Shown here piece after piece: positions 61,392 to 64,000 of a stretch of 64,000 bases of DNA (position 1 is its first letter; every line of letters starts with the position of its first letter). Position numbers and translations under genes: made by a program. The notes under the pieces were generated by a model. The model had not been told where the DNA came from. It was given only the letters and a program-made list of their open reading frames with translations, and ran no database searches. Origin of the DNA: Syntrophus aciditrophicus SB (GTDB lineage: Bacteria > Desulfobacterota > Syntrophia > Syntrophales > Syntrophaceae); contig NC_007759.1 in assembly GCF_000013405.1 (NCBI RefSeq), positions 2,605,001-2,669,000 on the forward strand. Reading direction: 5' to 3'.

Positions 61392-61455
61392 TATCCCTTC
61401 CCTGTCGATTTTCTTGCCGAAGTGTTTGTGTGCTGTGCGCGCCTCCCCTATCGCA

Positions 61456-61490
61456 AAAAAGCCCCTGTCCTGAGCAGACCGGGGCTTTTT
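61456..61490 (-). terminator. Intrinsic terminator after the Fe-S oxidoreductase gene
   Basis: AAAAAGCCCC (61456-61465) and GGGGCTTTTT (61481-61490) form a 10-bp stem with a T run when read on the minus strand (TTTTTT to 61455). It lies about 150 bp after the stop of the Fe-S oxidoreductase and before the FadL-type gene, so it separates the two transcripts. Confidence 0.75.
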
Positions 61491-61638
61491 CGCCATCCTT
61501 GTTATCCTCTTTACGGCTCAGGGCACTTGCCCTTGTCGTTCCAGAGGAGTCTTTCTTCCTCGGAAATATCCTCCTCTTTTTCGCACGAGGGGAGTACGAG
61601 GTTAAACTTCCAGTTTATCTCGAGAATTCAGTTTTTCC

Positions 61639-63759
61639 TTAAGCGGTCTCTTCCGTTTCCGTCCCTGCTTTAGACGGCTCGAGATCCATGGCCTTCCAGA
61701 CGATCTCGGCGATATCCAGAGATACCATGGTTTCTTCCTTCTGGCGATCCTTGATTCCGTCGCTCATCATCGTGAGACAGAACGGGCAGGCCACCGCAAT
61801 GGTCTCCGCGCCGGCTGCAATCGCCTGATCGGTCCGCGCGTCATTAATGCGTTCGCCGATATCTTCTTCCATCCACATCCGGCCTCCACCGGCGCCGCAG
61901 CAGAAGCTCTTCGCGAGATTCCGCTCCATTTCCGTAAGTCTCAGGCCGGGTACAGCATTCAACACCTTTCGGGGCTGATCGTAAATCTTGTTATACCGCC
62001 CCAGGAAGCAGGAGTCATGATAGGTGACAGTGCTTGCCAGAGGTTTCTTCAGTGCGATCTTGCCCTTCGCAAGCAGATCGGCCAGAATCTCCGCATGATG
62101 ATAGACTTCGAAATTTCCACCGAAGTGCGGATAATCCTTTTTCAGAGCATTGTACCCATGGGGGCAGGTGGCGATGATCTTCTTCACGCCATAGCCGTTC
62201 ATGGCCTCGATGTTCATCTGCGCCAGCGTCTGGTACAGATATTCGTTGCCGCCTCTCATGGCCGAGTCGCCGCAGCAGCATTCCTCAGTACCGAGAATAC
62301 CGAATTTCACCCCGGCCGCCTGCAGGATCTTCGCAAACGCGATGGTCACTTTCTTGCCGCGGTCATCGAATGAACCGGCACAGCCGACATAGAAGAGATA
62401 TTCCACGTCGGGATCTTCCGCCAGCGTCTTGACTCCCAGATCCTTTGCCCAGTCAGCCCGGAGGTGAGCGCCCACGCCCCAGGGATTGGAATTGTTTTCC
62501 ATGTTGCGGTAGGTCAACTGGAGTTCCGGCGCGAAATCGGCCTCCGTGAGGACCTTATACTGTCTCATATTGACGATCTTCGGCACATGCTCGATGGCCG
62601 CCGAACAGTTTTCCATGCAGTACATGCAGTTCGTACAGGCCCAGAGCTCATGCAGATCGATGACTTCACCCACCATGGCCTTTTCGGCCTCAGGAACCTG
62701 CAGTTCACTACCTGCCGCCGCGGCCTTCTGCGCCTCGACAAAGGCCGGAGCACGCTGCTCCCAGTAGGTTTTCAAATCCTGAACCAGTTTCTTCGGGGAA
62801 AGCGGCTTGCCGGTCAGATAGGCCGGACAGCCATCCTGGCATCTGCCGCAGCGCGTACAGGCATCCAGGTCGAAAAGCTGCTTCCATGTAAACTCTTCCA
62901 GTTGCCCGACACCGAAGGTTTCCGCGTTCTCGAAATCCCGAATGGGCTCGATCGTTCCGGTCGGCTTCAGATCCGTAAAGAAGTGGTTGGCCGACGTCGT
63001 AACGATATGGAGCAACCTTGAGAAAGGAATATATGCGATAAATCCAAGAGCGATGAAGGTATGCAGCCACCAGAAGAATTTATGGGCCGCCTTTGCCGAA
63101 TCCGTTTCAATGCCGGTGAATAAATGTGAAAGGGTCCAGCCCGCGAAAGACCAGTATTCCCAAGGTGTCTCGTCGATTGTAACAGAAATTCTCAAGGCTT
63201 CGATGATGAATCCCGTAACGATAATACCGCCGATAAGAAGCAGAACAATGGCGTCATCGGGCCTGTTGTCCGGAACTCCCTTGTAACCCAGTCGATCCGG
63301 CTTCGACAGATATCGCCTGTCCGCTGCCATAAGCACGCCCACCAGAACAGCCAGGCCAAACAGATCCATGAGAAATGAAAAACCAAGATAAAAATTCCCT
63401 CTCAGGAAAGCCACGCCCAAGGGTTCCGTAATGTGAAATTCCGTCGCATCAAACGCCGCCCCGAAGATAAGCACAAAAAATCCAAAAAAAATCAATCCAT
63501 GCATAATACCGGGATAGGCATCGGCTGAAGTTTTCACCTGCAGCAGCGCATTGCGAAGCAGCAGTTTGACCCTTTCACCCATGTTGTCCATTCTCAGTTC
63601 GGGCTTCCCCAACGCCTTCCACATCTGCCAACGTCGATAAAGTCCGTAGGCAAGGATAAGCAGGGCTACTCCCGTAAAAAGAAAAAGGAAGGGCTCGAAG
63701 TGTTCCGCGTTCCAGAATACTTCCCTTCCTTCATTCCCTATACCTATAGGCTGTACCAT
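61639..63759 (-). CDS. Membrane-bound Fe-S oxidoreductase (heterodisulfide-reductase-like, ETF-linked)
   Basis: A 706-residue fusion. Five or six hydrophobic segments in the first 260 residues form a NarI-like cytochrome b domain with His residues (GIMHGLIFFGFFVLIFG, HKFFWWLHTFIALGFIAYIP). Two 4Fe-4S motifs follow: CTRCGRCQDGCPAY near residue 298 and CTNCMYCMENCSAAIEHVP near 375. Then come two CCG domains, with EECCCGDSAMRGGNEYL near 495 and SFCCGAGGGRMWMEED near 625. Such proteins take electrons from ETF and pass them to the quinone pool. In syntrophs they are proposed to drive the energetically difficult re-oxidation of acyl-CoA dehydrogenases. The ATG at 63759 has GGGGAGGAG ahead. ETF alpha ends 99 bp upstream, with a hairpin between. 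Confidence 0.93.
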   Translation of the reverse strand: MVQPIGIGNEGREVFWNAEHFEPFLFLFTGVALLILAYGLYRRWQMWKALGKPELRMDNMGERVKLLLRNALLQVKTSADAYPGIMHGLIFFGFFVLIFGAAFDATEFHITEPLGVAFLRGNFYLGFSFLMDLFGLAVLVGVLMAADRRYLSKPDRLGYKGVPDNRPDDAIVLLLIGGIIVTGFIIEALRISVTIDETPWEYWSFAGWTLSHLFTGIETDSAKAAHKFFWWLHTFIALGFIAYIPFSRLLHIVTTSANHFFTDLKPTGTIEPIRDFENAETFGVGQLEEFTWKQLFDLDACTRCGRCQDGCPAYLTGKPLSPKKLVQDLKTYWEQRAPAFVEAQKAAAAGSELQVPEAEKAMVGEVIDLHELWACTNCMYCMENCSAAIEHVPKIVNMRQYKVLTEADFAPELQLTYRNMENNSNPWGVGAHLRADWAKDLGVKTLAEDPDVEYLFYVGCAGSFDDRGKKVTIAFAKILQAAGVKFGILGTEECCCGDSAMRGGNEYLYQTLAQMNIEAMNGYGVKKIIATCPHGYNALKKDYPHFGGNFEVYHHAEILADLLAKGKIALKKPLASTVTYHDSCFLGRYNKIYDQPRKVLNAVPGLRLTEMERNLAKSFCCGAGGGRMWMEEDIGERINDARTDQAIAAGAETIAVACPFCLTMMSDGIKDRQKEETMVSLDIAEIVWKAMDLEPSKAGTETEETA

Positions 63760-63795
63760 AACTCCTCCCCTGTTCCAGAGCGGCCTGTATCGATT

Positions 63796-63834
63796 GATTC
63801 AGCCGCCTTATCGGCATGACAAGGCGGCTGAATC
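63796..63834. repeat. Long intercistronic hairpin between etfA and the Fe-S oxidoreductase gene
   Basis: GATTCAGCCGCCTT (63796-63809) and AAGGCGGCTGAATC (63821-63834) form a perfect 14-bp stem with an 11-base loop. No T run follows on the minus strand, so it is more likely an mRNA stabiliser or partial terminator, setting the ratio of ETF to oxidoreductase. Confidence 0.7.
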
Positions 63835-63858
63835 GGTAACGCTGACCGCTATATCAAA

Positions 63859-64000
63859 CTAACCAACAAGTTTCTTGCACTCTTTTGCCAATTCGGGGAT
63901 CACCTTGAAGAGATCATCAACGATCCCGTAATCCGCCTTCGCAAAAATCGGGGCCTCTTCGTCTTTGTTGACGGCCACGATAAACTTGGATGAACTCATG
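63859..64000 (-). CDS. etfA: Electron transfer flavoprotein alpha subunit, C-terminal end (cut by window edge)
   Basis: The last 46 codons of a gene entering from the right edge. The frame reads [20 protein letters not shown], then [20 protein letters not shown] and stops at 63859-63861. This is the highly conserved end of ETF alpha (FixB), with the NKD-xx-API-Fxx-ADYG-IVxD-LF signature of the FAD-binding domain. ETF carries electrons from acyl-CoA dehydrogenases. The Fe-S oxidoreductase encoded next is its probable partner. etfB is expected upstream outside the window. Confidence 0.9.
   Translation of the reverse strand, partial: MSSSKFIVAVNKDEEAPIFAKADYGIVDDLFKVIPELAKECKKLVG

Overview
The window looks like chromosome from an anaerobic syntrophic deltaproteobacterium of the Syntrophaceae type (Syntrophus or Smithella relatives). 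The clues are on the right: a membrane Fe-S oxidoreductase of the ETF-linked CCG type next to the end of an electron-transfer-flavoprotein alpha gene, a FadL-type porin, two acyl-CoA synthetases, a thiolase, and an archaeal-type phosphoglycerate mutase. An EPS-associated MarR regulator fits the same group. The assignment is inference from gene content; no rRNA or tRNA gene is present.

From about 52.4 kb down to position 1 almost everything is on the minus strand and forms one very long surface-polysaccharide region, interrupted once by a decayed insertion sequence on the plus strand (about 41.2-42.4 kb). Read in transcription order it has four parts. (a) 52.4-42.7 kb: nucleotide-sugar genes (rfbA, rfbG, rfbF, a 3,5-epimerase, a sugar C-methyltransferase, a reductase, two more methyltransferase-like genes) followed by a Wzm/Wzt ABC exporter. 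(b) 41.1-32.0 kb: glycosyltransferases (three GT2s, an epimerase, a GT4, a 57-residue ORF, a GT11 fucosyltransferase, a fourth GT2) and a glutamine amidotransferase of the asparagine-synthase type. (c) 32.0-20.8 kb: GT4, then a WbpV/WbpL/WbpM-like trio for initiation on undecaprenyl phosphate, a DegT aminotransferase, ManC and a nucleotide-sugar dehydrogenase, with several copies of a hairpin repeat and a truncated ORF6N-domain gene. (d) 20.6-1 kb: heparinase II/III-like protein, two-domain oxidoreductase, AsnB, Wzx-like flippase, Wzy-like polymerase, GT4, a second two-domain oxidoreductase, WecB, a second heparinase-like protein, GT4, a PglC-type initiating transferase, acetyltransferase, aminotransferase and a second WbpM-like dehydratase cut by the window edge.

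The region therefore carries two export routes (ABC and Wzx/Wzy), two initiating phosphoglycosyl transferases, two WbpM-like dehydratases, two amidotransferases and two heparinase/oxidoreductase pairs. This points to at least two polysaccharides, probably rich in amidated uronic acids and unusual deoxysugars. The recurring set of leaderless heparinase-like protein, two-domain oxidoreductase and AsnB is the best candidate for an incompletely described system.

Right of the cluster, a MarR-type EPS regulator sits behind a perfect palindrome and a possible promoter, followed by an unrecognised membrane protein. Then come an atypical acyl-CoA synthetase, a thiolase and apgM on the plus strand. On the minus strand are fadD, a FadL-type porin, the Fe-S oxidoreductase and the C-terminus of ETF alpha: fatty-acid uptake, activation and disposal of beta-oxidation electrons.
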